Made by a program: the position numbers and the translations under genes. This document shows positions 18,817 through 26,277 of a stretch of 64,000 nucleotides of DNA, one piece after another. Position 1 is the first letter of the stretch; every line of letters starts with the position of its first letter. The DNA lies in contig NZ_JACHGN010000024.1 in the NCBI RefSeq assembly GCF_014202315.1, positions 115,883 to 179,882 of the forward strand, in the 5' to 3' direction. Below the pieces are notes generated by a model that was not told the DNA's origin, did not search any database, and worked only from the letters and a program-made list of their open reading frames with translations. Source of the stretch: Thermocatellispora tengchongensis (GTDB lineage: Bacteria > Actinomycetota > Actinomycetes > Streptosporangiales > Streptosporangiaceae).

Positions 18817-20126
18817 CGGTCTTGCCGCAGGACGGCTGCGTGCAGATCATCCGGTGACACCATGGGCACCGCGCCGTAGCGTCCTTGCAGGTAGCGCCGC
18901 TCGATGTTGTCCGTGGGGCGTCCGGGGAACTCGGTCAGGGCGAACAGCTCGGTCGCCCCGTCAGGGGCCTTCTCTGTGAACCAGACCTCGTCGCGGGAGA
19001 GCGCGGGTCCCGCGAGGTGTTCGAGCAGGTTCGTGTCGTGGGAGGTGAAGATGAGCTGAGCCCCGCGCGGGTTCAACTTCGGGTCCTTGAACATGCTCAC
19101 CAGCGCCGCGGCGAGCCGGGGGTGCAGGCTGGAGTCGAGTTCGTCCACGACGAGCACCTGGCCGTACTCCAAGGCGATCAGGGCGGGGACCACCAGCGAG
19201 AGCCACGCGACGGTGCCGCTGCTCTCTCTGCTCAAGGGAAGTGAGAAGGTTTTTGATCCAGCCCCTACATGAGTAAAGCTGATCTTCTTGCTTATGTTCT
19301 CCAAGATGTCCTCGACCGACATCTTGGGCGGTGGAGCCACGCCTTCCAGGAGTTTAAGAAGATCGCTGATCAGCGACTTCGTGCGCTCGTCGAGTTCTTC
19401 GGTCTCCAGGGTCAGGTTCACGATGCCGAGGTCTGCGAACTTGAGCATCTCCACCACCTGAGCCGCCTTCTGCGGATGCTCCAGGACCGTGTGGATCCAC
19501 TGGAGACGTGACTGCTTGTCCATCTCCGTGAACGCCGCATAGTTGATCGCGTTCCTGAACCAGAGGTAGATCCGACTCAGGAACTCATGGTTGCTGTTGC
19601 GGGCAGTAGAGAGGTACAGACTGTTCGGCCGCATCAGCCTGGCGATGCGCATGTTCTCGCCGGGCAGGTGCCGCCCGAACTCGATCTCGTCTCCGGTGAG
19701 CCCTGACCGCTCGAACAACACGCGCTTGCGCCCGGTGGGATAGGAGTACAGCCACTCCTTGTGGATGCCATCGGGCGCGGACTCGAAGCCGTACGTATAT
19801 CGCACCTCCGACGCGACCAGGTCGAACTCGTACAGGGAGGTGCGAGTCCGCGACGCTTCGTCCAGGGCGAACGGGTGGTGCGGGAAGGTGTCCTCACCTC
19901 CCCATGCCGTGGCCGAGTTGCGCACCGCCGATCCTGCAAAGTGCAGTGCGTCGAGCAGGTTGGACTTGCCCGACGCGTTGGCCCCGTAGATGCCGGCCAC
20001 CCTCGTGGTCGCAGCCACCCAGTCGCCGTCGGCCGGTCTCGTACCGGTCAGGTTGACGGAGGCGAGTGAGAGCTCCGCGACGTCGCGAATGCTGTGGTGG
20101 TTCGCGACCCGAAAGCGCAGGAGCAC
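18813..20126 (-). CDS. RloA-like AAA/ABC-type ATPase, partner of RloB
   Basis: A 437-residue ATPase of the AAA_15/AAA_21 (RloA, OLD-like) kind. The N-terminus is MLLRFRVANHHSIRDVAELS; Walker A is GIYGANASGKSNLLDAL (about residues 43-59). A long insert (residues ~75-310) precedes the signature-like region LSRESSGTVAWLSLV, Walker B VLVVDELDSSLHP and the switch histidine in IFTSHDTNLL. Such ATPases pair with a small TOPRIM-like nuclease, here the overlapping RloB gene. Related two-gene systems act in anti-phage defence or abortive infection. Codons are less GC-biased than in neighbouring genes (for example around 19230-19330), suggesting horizontal acquisition. Confidence 0.85.
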   Translation of the reverse strand: MLLRFRVANHHSIRDVAELSLASVNLTGTRPADGDWVAATTRVAGIYGANASGKSNLLDALHFAGSAVRNSATAWGGEDTFPHHPFALDEASRTRTSLYEFDLVASEVRYTYGFESAPDGIHKEWLYSYPTGRKRVLFERSGLTGDEIEFGRHLPGENMRIARLMRPNSLYLSTARNSNHEFLSRIYLWFRNAINYAAFTEMDKQSRLQWIHTVLEHPQKAAQVVEMLKFADLGIVNLTLETEELDERTKSLISDLLKLLEGVAPPPKMSVEDILENISKKISFTHVGAGSKTFSLPLSRESSGTVAWLSLVVPALIALEYGQVLVVDELDSSLHPRLAAALVSMFKDPKLNPRGAQLIFTSHDTNLLEHLAGPALSRDEVWFTEKAPDGATELFALTEFPGRPTDNIERRYLQGRYGAVPMVSPDDLHAAVLRQDR

Positions 20127-20345
20127 GCCCTCACCCGCCTTCAGCCTGCCGTTCGATCTTGAAATAGGGCGATCAACGACGAATCGGCCGTCGAAAACGC
20201 GTCCTAGCTGTTGTTATATCTCGCAGCGCCGATCGATGTCCACAGGTCACACCGGTTGCCGGACGCGGGTCGCGCTTGTGCCGGCCCGGGTCCGCCAAGG
20301 TCAACAAGATCAGCGCCCTGACCGCGGTCTCACGGTGCTACGTCC
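20127..20345. other. gap upstream of the RloAB pair
   Basis: 219 bases separate the ATPase start from the acetyltransferase end. The half next to the ATPase is comparatively A+T-rich (around 20160-20225) and presumably holds the RloAB promoter. No ORF or clear hairpin was seen. Confidence 0.4.
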
Positions 20346-20786
20346 TCAGCACCTCGCCAGCTCCTTGAGGTAGCAGCGAGTGGCGGGCTGGCGGACGTAC
20401 TTGCCGTACGGCGGGGTGAGGGTGTAGCCGCTGCTCTCGTACAGGGCGATGGCCTCGGGCTGCTTCAGCCCGGTCGCCAGGCGCAGGGCCCGGTACTCCA
20501 TGGCGCGGGCCAGGTCCTCCAGCGCGGCCAGCAGGCCCCGCGCGATTCCCCGGCCCCGGAAGGCGGGCGCGACGTACATGCGCTTGAGCTCGGCCACGCC
20601 GGGCTCGGCGGGCTGCACGGCGCCGCAGCCGACCGCCTCGTCGCCGACGCGGGCGACCAGGAAGCGGGCGCGCTCGTGGACGCCGGAGCGGCCCTCGGGG
20701 CCGTATCGGGCGACCAGTTCGGCGAAGGCGGCGTCGAGCAGGGCCGCCAGCCCCGGATCGCCCGCCGCGCGCTCCTCGATCACCAT
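20346..20786 (-). CDS. GNAT-family N-acetyltransferase
   Basis: A 146-residue acetyltransferase from the ATG at 20786 (MVIEERAAGDPGLAALLDAA). The acetyl-CoA-binding motif A is LKRMYVAPAFRGRGIARGLL, with RGRGIA as the pyrophosphate loop. Motif B follows as LRLATGLKQPEAIALYESSG, and the protein ends in YGKYV with a helical tail. The open frame continues upstream to 21119 but without GNAT sequence and opposite the next gene, so the shorter start is preferred. The substrate is unknown. Confidence 0.85.
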   Translation of the reverse strand: MVIEERAAGDPGLAALLDAAFAELVARYGPEGRSGVHERARFLVARVGDEAVGCGAVQPAEPGVAELKRMYVAPAFRGRGIARGLLAALEDLARAMEYRALRLATGLKQPEAIALYESSGYTLTPPYGKYVRQPATRCYLKELARC

Positions 20787-20843
20787 GACAGGGCCATGGT
20801 ACGGACGGGATACTGCGAGGAACGCGGGAGGGGTGGCGGGCAC

Positions 20844-21176
20844 ATGTGGGAAGAACTGGCGTGCGAGCATCTGGCGCCGCTGATCCGGGCCGAGATCGAG
20901 GCCGGCAACACGCTGGCGCAGCACGCGCAGTGGAACGACCACTACACGTTCTGGCTCGACGGCTACCGGCTCGGGCCGCCGCATCCCCATGCCGCCGTGG
21001 TCCGGTACGTCTACTCCCCGGACTTCAAGAACGGCTGGATCGACCACTACACCTGCCGCGCCCACCGCCAGGGCCTGTTCCGGCAGGGCGTCCACCTGCC
21101 CTCGGGGCGTACCGTGCACCCGTCCGAGATCGACCCCGAGATGGACGCCCGGCTCAGCGAGCGCTACGGCGAGTAG
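20844..21176 (+). CDS. hypothetical protein
   Basis: A 110-residue protein from the ATG at 20844, preceded by GGGAGGGG. It starts MWEELACEHLAPLIRAEIEA and contains aromatic/charged segments WNDHYTFWLDGYRLGPP and FKNGWIDHYTCRAHRQGL. It has no signal peptide or membrane helix. I do not recognise the family. It converges with the zinc-ribbon gene of the SARP operon, which ends 12 bases away. Confidence 0.65.
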   Translation: MWEELACEHLAPLIRAEIEAGNTLAQHAQWNDHYTFWLDGYRLGPPHPHAAVVRYVYSPDFKNGWIDHYTCRAHRQGLFRQGVHLPSGRTVHPSEIDPEMDARLSERYGE

Positions 21177-21188
21177 GCCCCGGCCGGG

Positions 21189-21962
21189 TCAGATGGACGA
21201 CGCGGTCCGGCGGGGCAGGCCGTACGCGTCGGCGATCGGCTGCCACAGGGCGGCGAAGCGGTCCTTGGCGGCCTCGGCGGCCCCGGATCGGTCGAGGGCC
21301 CACTGGTAGTCCGGGTCGGCATCGGGGTCGCCCTGGCAGCCGAGATCCAGGTGGCGGCGGGCCCAGGACTGGAAGCCCACATCCGCCTCGTACGACGCGC
21401 GCAGGGCCTCCGTCAGCGCGTCCCGCAACTCCACGCCGCCGGCCAGGGCGTCCACGGGCAACTCGCGTGCCCTTTCCCACTGGTCCTCGCGCTGCCGGGT
21501 GATCTCACGGATGGTCGCCAGTGCCCCGGCAGCGCATTGTGCCACCTCGTTCAGCGCCGGCTGGAGCGCCGTGCGGGAGTCCTGGCTCTCGGACAGGAGG
21601 GCGTCGATCGCCGCGGCCTGGGCCGCCGCGTCGGCCTCGGGGATCGGCGGGGTGTGCGGTGGCGTGTACGGCGGCGGCGTCGAGAGGGCGGACGGCGGGG
21701 CGGCGGACGGCGGGGCGGGGGGTTCGTGACGTGCCGGGGCCGACGGTGACCAGGCGATCGGGGCCGAGACGGCCACCAGGGCCACCAGGCCCACCGCGGC
21801 CACCAGGGCCACCGGCAGGACGATGGGGGCCAGGCGCCGCCTGCCGCGCCGGGGGCGGTGGACGGGGGCCGTGCCGTTGCCGCAGGCCGCGCAGCCCGCC
21901 CCGGCCCGCCCCCGCGCGCCGCAGGCGCCGCACTGCACGATCGGGAACGTGTCGTCGATCAT
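21189..21962 (-). CDS. zinc-ribbon membrane protein, last gene of SARP operon
   Basis: A 257-residue protein. The N-terminus has a four-cysteine zinc ribbon (CGACGARGRAGAGCAACG), then a basic stretch and one membrane helix (about residues 44-66, LAPIVLPVALVAAVGLVALV). A Pro/Ser/Ala-rich linker follows, then a helical extracytoplasmic domain of about 140 residues with AAAQAAAIDALLSESQDSR and a cysteine pair (QCAAGALATIREITRQ, HLDLGCQGD). It is the fourth gene of the operon, 14 bases after the preceding gene. The function is unknown; the architecture suggests a cytoplasmic metal-binding module tethered to an outside sensor or effector domain. Confidence 0.7.
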   Translation of the reverse strand: MIDDTFPIVQCGACGARGRAGAGCAACGNGTAPVHRPRRGRRRLAPIVLPVALVAAVGLVALVAVSAPIAWSPSAPARHEPPAPPSAAPPSALSTPPPYTPPHTPPIPEADAAAQAAAIDALLSESQDSRTALQPALNEVAQCAAGALATIREITRQREDQWERARELPVDALAGGVELRDALTEALRASYEADVGFQSWARRHLDLGCQGDPDADPDYQWALDRSGAAEAAKDRFAALWQPIADAYGLPRRTASSI

Positions 21963-21976
21963 GGATCGGCCGGGTC

Positions 21977-22789
21977 CTAGTTCGGGCTCGCGGCGCCGTT
22001 CGGCGGCGCGGGCGGCAGGGGGACGCCCATCATCTGCAGGGTCCGCTTGAGCACGGTCTCGCTGTCCACCATGAACTCGTACGCGTTCGTGATCCGGTGC
22101 CCGGCGATGATCTTCTCCACCATCTCCAGCAGGCGCTGGGCGTCCTCGCGGCGGTGGTCCACCATCTCGGTGTGGACGCCGGCCGCGTCCTGCTTCCGCT
22201 CCGCGAGCCGGAGCGCGTAGGTGGTCATCCAGTCGTCCATCCCCTCCGACAGGAAGGCCCGCCACAGGGCGCGCAGCTCGCGCAGCCGGGCGATGTCGGC
22301 CTGGGCGGTCTCGTGCGCGGTCTCCGCGGTCAGGCGCTCCAGCCAGGTCCGCTGCCGGAACTCCACCAGCGGCCGGGCCGAGCCGATCCACACGTACGGC
22401 GTGCACGTCACCTGGGTGCCGTCGTGCTCGGTGACCACGATCGGCACCAGCGACTCGGCGAGGTGGGCCTCGGCCTGCTCCGGCAGGTGCGGCGGAAAGC
22501 GCCGCGCCCCATGGCGCACCTTGTCGGCCACCAGCCAGCGGAAGCCCTCTCTGCGCCCGTTGACGGCGCGGTGCAGGTCGGCGTCCGTGCCTTCGCCGCG
22601 CACGGTCCACTGCAGCCGGACCTTGACCCGGAATCCGAAGCCGTCGTGCAGCGCCGGCGTCTCGTACTCGACGGGGGGATCGATGATGGTCAGCGCCCGC
22701 ATGTCGGCCTGTGCGCGGAACAGGTCCGCCAGCCGGGCGAGGAACCGGGCGAACCGGCCCGGCCGTCGTCGCAGGGAAGTGGTCATCAC
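21977..22789 (-). CDS. hypothetical protein of the SARP-NTPase operon
   Basis: A 270-residue protein starting with overlapping GTG/ATG codons inside the stop of the preceding gene (ctGTGATGa). Residues 1-25 are basic (SLRRRPGRFARFLARLADLF). The middle holds a beta-rich stretch (FRVKVRLQWTVRGEGTDADL, SLVPIVVTEHDGTQVTCTPY). From about residue 150 it is a long amphipathic, possibly coiled-coil helix (RLTAETAHETAQADIARLRE and AQRLLEMVEKIIAGHRITN). It has no membrane helix. I do not recognise the family; the layout loosely recalls membrane-associated SPFH-like proteins, which is inference. Coupling to the NTPase gene implies a joint function. Confidence 0.65.
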   Translation of the reverse strand: MMTTSLRRRPGRFARFLARLADLFRAQADMRALTIIDPPVEYETPALHDGFGFRVKVRLQWTVRGEGTDADLHRAVNGRREGFRWLVADKVRHGARRFPPHLPEQAEAHLAESLVPIVVTEHDGTQVTCTPYVWIGSARPLVEFRQRTWLERLTAETAHETAQADIARLRELRALWRAFLSEGMDDWMTTYALRLAERKQDAAGVHTEMVDHRREDAQRLLEMVEKIIAGHRITNAYEFMVDSETVLKRTLQMMGVPLPPAPPNGAASPN

Positions 22790-23925
22790 AGGCCCTTTCT
22801 GGCCAGATGGGCGAGCAGCGTCGTGCAGAGGCGACCGGAGATCTCACCTCGGTGCCGCCACAGGGTGAGGTGGAACCGGAGCGTGTGGTGCGGTGGCTCC
22901 TCGGCGCCGAGCCGGGCCACGAGGCGGCTCAGGACGTCGGCGGTGCCGGGCGCGTCCTCGGCGTGCCGGACCCAGCCGAGCAGGATCTCCAGGGCCATGC
23001 CGCTCGTCCGGTCGTCGAGCAGGGCGGCACGCCACAGGCCGGCGATGTCGGCCTCGTGGTCGGCGCACATGGTCAGGAGGGCGGGGCGGGGGGCGTCGGG
23101 GCCGGCGGCCGGGATCGGCGCCAAGCGGACCAGGCAACGCGCGGCGACGTCGTGCAGCGCCGTCACGCCCGAGCGCGCCCACAGGCCCAACTCGGTGACG
23201 ATCTCCGTACGCCGCCCGCCGAGGAAGTGCTCGACGGTGGAGCGGGCCACGTGGTCGCGCAGCCCGGGGCGGGGGTCGGCGGCGATCCGGCGCAGGCCCG
23301 CGAGCCCGTCGTGGAGGAACACCCGGCCAAGGGAGGTGCCGTACGCGTGCACCGCCACCGACCGGCGCGAGAGCGTGGACTCGCTCCACGCCACGAGGCG
23401 CCGGCGGATGCTCTCGGTGAACCGCGGGTCCTGCGCCGCCGCCTCCAGCGCCCAGGCGGCCATGCGGTGCCAGGTGACCCGGCGCGAGGTGGCCCACTTC
23501 CGGATGAACTCCGCGTCGATCTCGGCGAAGTCGTACGTCGCCAGCTTGCCGATCGCCTGGGCCAGCGAGATCTGCACCTCGGGCTCCGGATCGCCGGCCA
23601 GGTCGTGCAGCCAGGCGGTCATCGGCCCGCGCAGCGCGGGGTGGTTGTGCCAGGCCGTGTACAGGATGGCCGGGCTCATCGCGGGCACCCGCAGGCCGAT
23701 CCGGCGCCGTCCCTCGGGCACGGCCTCCACGCCGGCGACGGCGTCGGCGTACTGGAGCCACTGCTGCAGGGTCTCGTCGAAGGCCGACCAGGCGACGTCC
23801 GGCGGGGAGGTGCTGTCGATCCGCCCGGCCAGGTCGAGCGCGGCCGAGGTCATCTTGACCATCGACGCCCCGTTCAGCACCGACGCGGCCAGCAGGAAGC
23901 TGTTGCTGGTAGATGGTGCCGCCAC
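22786..23925 (-). CDS. C-terminal part of the frameshifted NTPase gene (HEAT-like helical domain)
   Basis: A 379-codon frame opening at a GTG inside the coding sequence of the NTPase (AAPSTSNSFLLAASVLNGAS onward). It is in the +1 frame relative to the upstream half. The translation is a regular series of helix pairs (PMTAWLHDLAGDPEPEVQIS, MAAWALEAAAQDPRFTESIR, RSTVEHFLGGRRTEIVTELG), resembling HEAT-type repeats. No ribosome binding site precedes the GTG. It is best read as the second half of one ~709-residue protein broken by a single-base shift near 23925-23937. It overlaps the next gene at its stop codon. Confidence 0.7.
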   Translation of the reverse strand: MAAPSTSNSFLLAASVLNGASMVKMTSAALDLAGRIDSTSPPDVAWSAFDETLQQWLQYADAVAGVEAVPEGRRRIGLRVPAMSPAILYTAWHNHPALRGPMTAWLHDLAGDPEPEVQISLAQAIGKLATYDFAEIDAEFIRKWATSRRVTWHRMAAWALEAAAQDPRFTESIRRRLVAWSESTLSRRSVAVHAYGTSLGRVFLHDGLAGLRRIAADPRPGLRDHVARSTVEHFLGGRRTEIVTELGLWARSGVTALHDVAARCLVRLAPIPAAGPDAPRPALLTMCADHEADIAGLWRAALLDDRTSGMALEILLGWVRHAEDAPGTADVLSRLVARLGAEEPPHHTLRFHLTLWRHRGEISGRLCTTLLAHLARKGL

Positions 23926-24916
23926 CGCCCAGCATGTCGCGCGCCTGCTCCCGCAGCCGGTCTGGCCGCTCGGCCAGCACCTCGTCGATCACCTTGTCGC
24001 ACACCTCGTCGAAGGCGGCCTCGGTGCGCGCCCGCTCGACGAAGGACTGGGCGAACCGGTCCGCCTCCTGCGGGCGGGCGCGGTCGTCCAGCTCGGCGCG
24101 TACGCGCGGGTCGCCGGAGACGCGGTACGCGCGGGCGTCGGCGTACGGCATGCCGGCGCGCGCCATGTAGTAGGCCAGGCAGCGGTGCAGCACCTGGCCG
24201 ATGTCGGGGCGGGTGTGCCGCACGACGTACAGGTCGAGCTGCTGCGCGGTGCACTCCACGTCGTCGCCGGTCAGCACCACGACGGCGCACCCGGCGCCGG
24301 TCGCCAGGTGGACGAGGTGCCGCAGCAGCGACTCGTCCAGACGCCTGGCCCACCTCTCCTCGGTGGCGTCGATCACGACCCCGTCGAGACCCTTGAGGTC
24401 GGTTCGCTGGAGCCGCCAGACGTCCACGCCGCGCGGGAACATCGCCGGCCGTGCCCGCGACCCCGGCCTGCCGGCGGTGTGGGCGAGCGCGGCCAGCACC
24501 GCGAAGGTCCGGCCCGTGCCCGTCGAACCCGCGTAGACGCTGACCCTGCCGGGCGTGGCGCGTGCGGCCAGCTCCGTCATGGAGGCGGTCCGCACGACGT
24601 ACGCGGGGTCCAGCCGGGCGAGGTGCTCGTCGCCGAGCGGGACGGCGGAGGCGTGCCGGGCCGTCGGGCCGAAGTTGTTGACGATGAAGTCGCGCTGCGC
24701 GCTCTGTACCCGGCCGTGGTCGCCGAGGGTGAACTGGGTGCCTATGGCGGTGCCGCCGTCGAGGGAGACGGCGCTCATGGTGTCGGCGAACAGGCGGCGC
24801 AGGTTCTCGTCGCGCAGGCCGCGTTCGCGGATGTCCCGCTCGGCCCGCTCGCCCGGCGACAGGGCGAGGGTCTCTTCCTCGACGAGCTGGTCGGCCTGCT
24901 GCTCCTCCTCGCTCAT
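22844..24916 (-). CDS. P-loop NTPase, N-terminal part; reading frame shifted near 23930
   Basis: The frame starts at the ATG at 24916, overlapping the SARP stop by four bases, and is believable as protein to about 23930 (~329 residues). Beyond that the open frame to 22844 is out of phase with the true coding sequence. Residues 1-45 are acidic/helical, and residues 55-78 hold the GTAIGTQ...RD motif shared with the SARP tail. A P-loop VYAGSTGTGRTFAVLAAL (130-137) has arginine R136 where lysine is usual, and Walker B is GVVIDAT (D183). AVVVLTGDDVE and a helical region follow. The family is not recognised; a STAND/AAA-like regulator or conflict-system NTPase is the best guess. Confidence 0.7.
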   Translation of the reverse strand: MSEEEQQADQLVEEETLALSPGERAERDIRERGLRDENLRRLFADTMSAVSLDGGTAIGTQFTLGDHGRVQSAQRDFIVNNFGPTARHASAVPLGDEHLARLDPAYVVRTASMTELAARATPGRVSVYAGSTGTGRTFAVLAALAHTAGRPGSRARPAMFPRGVDVWRLQRTDLKGLDGVVIDATEERWARRLDESLLRHLVHLATGAGCAVVVLTGDDVECTAQQLDLYVVRHTRPDIGQVLHRCLAYYMARAGMPYADARAYRVSGDPRVRAELDDRARPQEADRFAQSFVERARTEAAFDEVCDKVIDEVLAERPDRLREQARDMLGGGGTIYQQQLPAGRVGAERGVDGQDDLGRARPGRADRQHLPAGRRLVGLRRDPAAVAPVRRRRRRRGGRARGTAPDRPAGARDEPGHPVHGLAQPPRAARADDRLAARPGRRSGARGADLAGPGDRQAGDVRLRRDRRGVHPEVGHLAPGHLAPHGRLGAGGGGAGPAVHREHPPAPRGVERVHALAPVGGGARVRHLPWPGVPPRRARGPAPDRRRPPPRAARPRGPLHRRALPRRAAYGDRHRVGPVGALGRDGAARRRRALPGPLGADPGRRPRRPPPRPPDHVRRPRGRHRRPVACRPARRPDERHGPGDPARLGPARRGRARHRRRPEPPRGPARRRGATAPHAPVPPHPVAAPR

Positions 24917-25887
24917 CGCTCGTCCGCGGGTTGCTCGATCCGTATGTCGCGGTCGGCGTGCTGGATGCGGGCGTGGCTGCCGGAAACGTTCCACTGCGTG
25001 CCGATGGCCACCCCGTACGCGCCGGTGGCCAGCACGCCCTTGTTCTCCGCGCTGACACCGGCCTCGTCGGCGTCGGGTACGGGCTCCTCCTGCTCCACGC
25101 GGAGCTCCTTTCTCGTCACGGGGGCGAGCGCGTGCGTGTGCGCCCGGATGTCCTGGTAGAGGCCGTGCAACTCCGGCCCCGGCTCGGTGTCGTACGCCTG
25201 CCGCAGCGTGTCGCGGTAGCGTTCCCACGCCTCGATCGCGGCCGGGGCGCCGTTCAGCCGGTGCAGGGCGCGGATCAGGGTCGCCTGGACGCCGTCGTCG
25301 AACGGGAACGACTTGGCCAGGCGCAGGGCGTCGGAGACGATCCACTCCTCGGGGCCCAGCGCGAGATGCGCCTCCAGCCAGGCGAGCCGGACCTGCTTGT
25401 AGTCCTCCAGCATGGCGCGCCGCTGCCCCTCGGCCCAGGTGCCGGGAAGCCCGGCGAGCGGGACCGGCGGTGCGCCGGTGACGTCGCCGGCCCATTCGGC
25501 GAGCGCCTGCTCGGCCAGTCGCGCCCGCTCTCGGGCATCGCCGGCGGCGAGCACCCGGCCGTGCAGCACCTGGAAGCGGTACTCGTCCACCTGCTCCGGG
25601 TCGAGGGTGATACGCCACCCGCCGGCATGGGCCTGGACGATCTCGCCCGCCTCGGGGCGCCCGGCCTCCAGCTCACGGCGCAGCTTCCGCAGGTGCTGGT
25701 GGATCTGCCGGCGGGCATGGTCGAGCTCCTGCTCGCTCCAGACCCGCCTGATCAGCTCCTCCCCGGAGACCGTACGGCCGTGTTCGGCCGCGAGCGCGGC
25801 CACGAGCAGTTGCCGGGTGGGGCTGACCGGTCCGATGCCCCGTCCTTCCGAGAGCACCCGGACCTCGCCGATGAGCCGGATCTCCAC
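24913..25887 (-). CDS. SARP/BTAD-family transcriptional regulator with extra C-terminal motif
   Basis: A 324-residue regulator from a GTG with GGAGG upstream. The N-terminal winged helix (about residues 1-95, EIRLIGEVRVLSEGRGIG, LIRRVWSEQELDHARRQIHQ HLRKLRREL) is of OmpR type. It is followed by the bacterial transcriptional activation domain (about 100-260, ALRLAKSFPFDDGVQATLIR ALHRLNG, WERYRDTLRQAYDTEPGPEL). Residues 292-317 form a tail, GVAIGTQWNVSGSHARIQ, ending HADRDIRI. This is not part of ordinary SARPs and is matched near the N-terminus of the next gene product. SARPs activate nearby clusters, so self-regulation of this operon is likely. Confidence 0.88.
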   Translation of the reverse strand: MEIRLIGEVRVLSEGRGIGPVSPTRQLLVAALAAEHGRTVSGEELIRRVWSEQELDHARRQIHQHLRKLRRELEAGRPEAGEIVQAHAGGWRITLDPEQVDEYRFQVLHGRVLAAGDARERARLAEQALAEWAGDVTGAPPVPLAGLPGTWAEGQRRAMLEDYKQVRLAWLEAHLALGPEEWIVSDALRLAKSFPFDDGVQATLIRALHRLNGAPAAIEAWERYRDTLRQAYDTEPGPELHGLYQDIRAHTHALAPVTRKELRVEQEEPVPDADEAGVSAENKGVLATGAYGVAIGTQWNVSGSHARIQHADRDIRIEQPADER

Positions 25888-26016
25888 TCGATCCTCCAGA
25901 AAGTCCGATACGTAGTCGTGCGCGCAGTCGCCGGCGCAGTCTCAGGCGCAGTGGCCGCTGATGGACTCCTCTCGCGCGGGCGGCACGGGGCCGCCCGGCG
26001 GACGAGAGGAGACATC

Positions 26017-26220
26017 ATGAAGTTCGGCGACGCGTGCTCCTGGCGTAAGAGCACCGCCAGCGGCGGTGCCGGCGACTGCGTGGAGGTCGCCGCGGTCACG
26101 GCCATCGCCGTGCGCGACTCCAAGGACCCCGACGGCCCGGTGCTGCTGTTCACCACCGGCGAGTGGGAGGCGTTCCTCTTCGGGGTCCGGGCGGGTGAGT
26201 TCGACCTGACCCAGTTGTAG
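26017..26220 (+). CDS. DUF397 family protein
   Basis: A 67-residue protein behind GAGAGGAGACATC. The DUF397 signature is clear: CSWRKSTASGGAGDCVEVA, AVRDSKDPDGPVLLF and TTGEWEAFLFGVRAGEFD. DUF397 proteins normally accompany XRE-type DUF5753 regulators in actinomycetes and are thought to act with them, some in developmental control. Here the partner gene converges from the other side of a shared hairpin terminator. Confidence 0.92.
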   Translation: MKFGDACSWRKSTASGGAGDCVEVAAVTAIAVRDSKDPDGPVLLFTTGEWEAFLFGVRAGEFDLTQL

Positions 26221-26231
26221 GACCACGATGC

Positions 26232-26277
26232 GAGCCGGTGACCGTCGTGCCACCGCCGGCACGACGGTCACCGGCTC
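26232..26277. terminator. bidirectional terminator between DUF397 and XRE genes
   Basis: A perfect 20-bp inverted repeat (left arm 26232-26251 beginning GAGCCGGTGACC, right arm 26258-26277) with a six-base loop. It lies between the converging genes and covers the last codons and stop of the XRE gene. Confidence 0.85.

Noticed and set aside
20270..20345. Possible transposase remnant between RloAB and the GNAT gene
   Set aside because: The sequence has a loose coding look, but no motif, inverted repeat or target duplication supports it.
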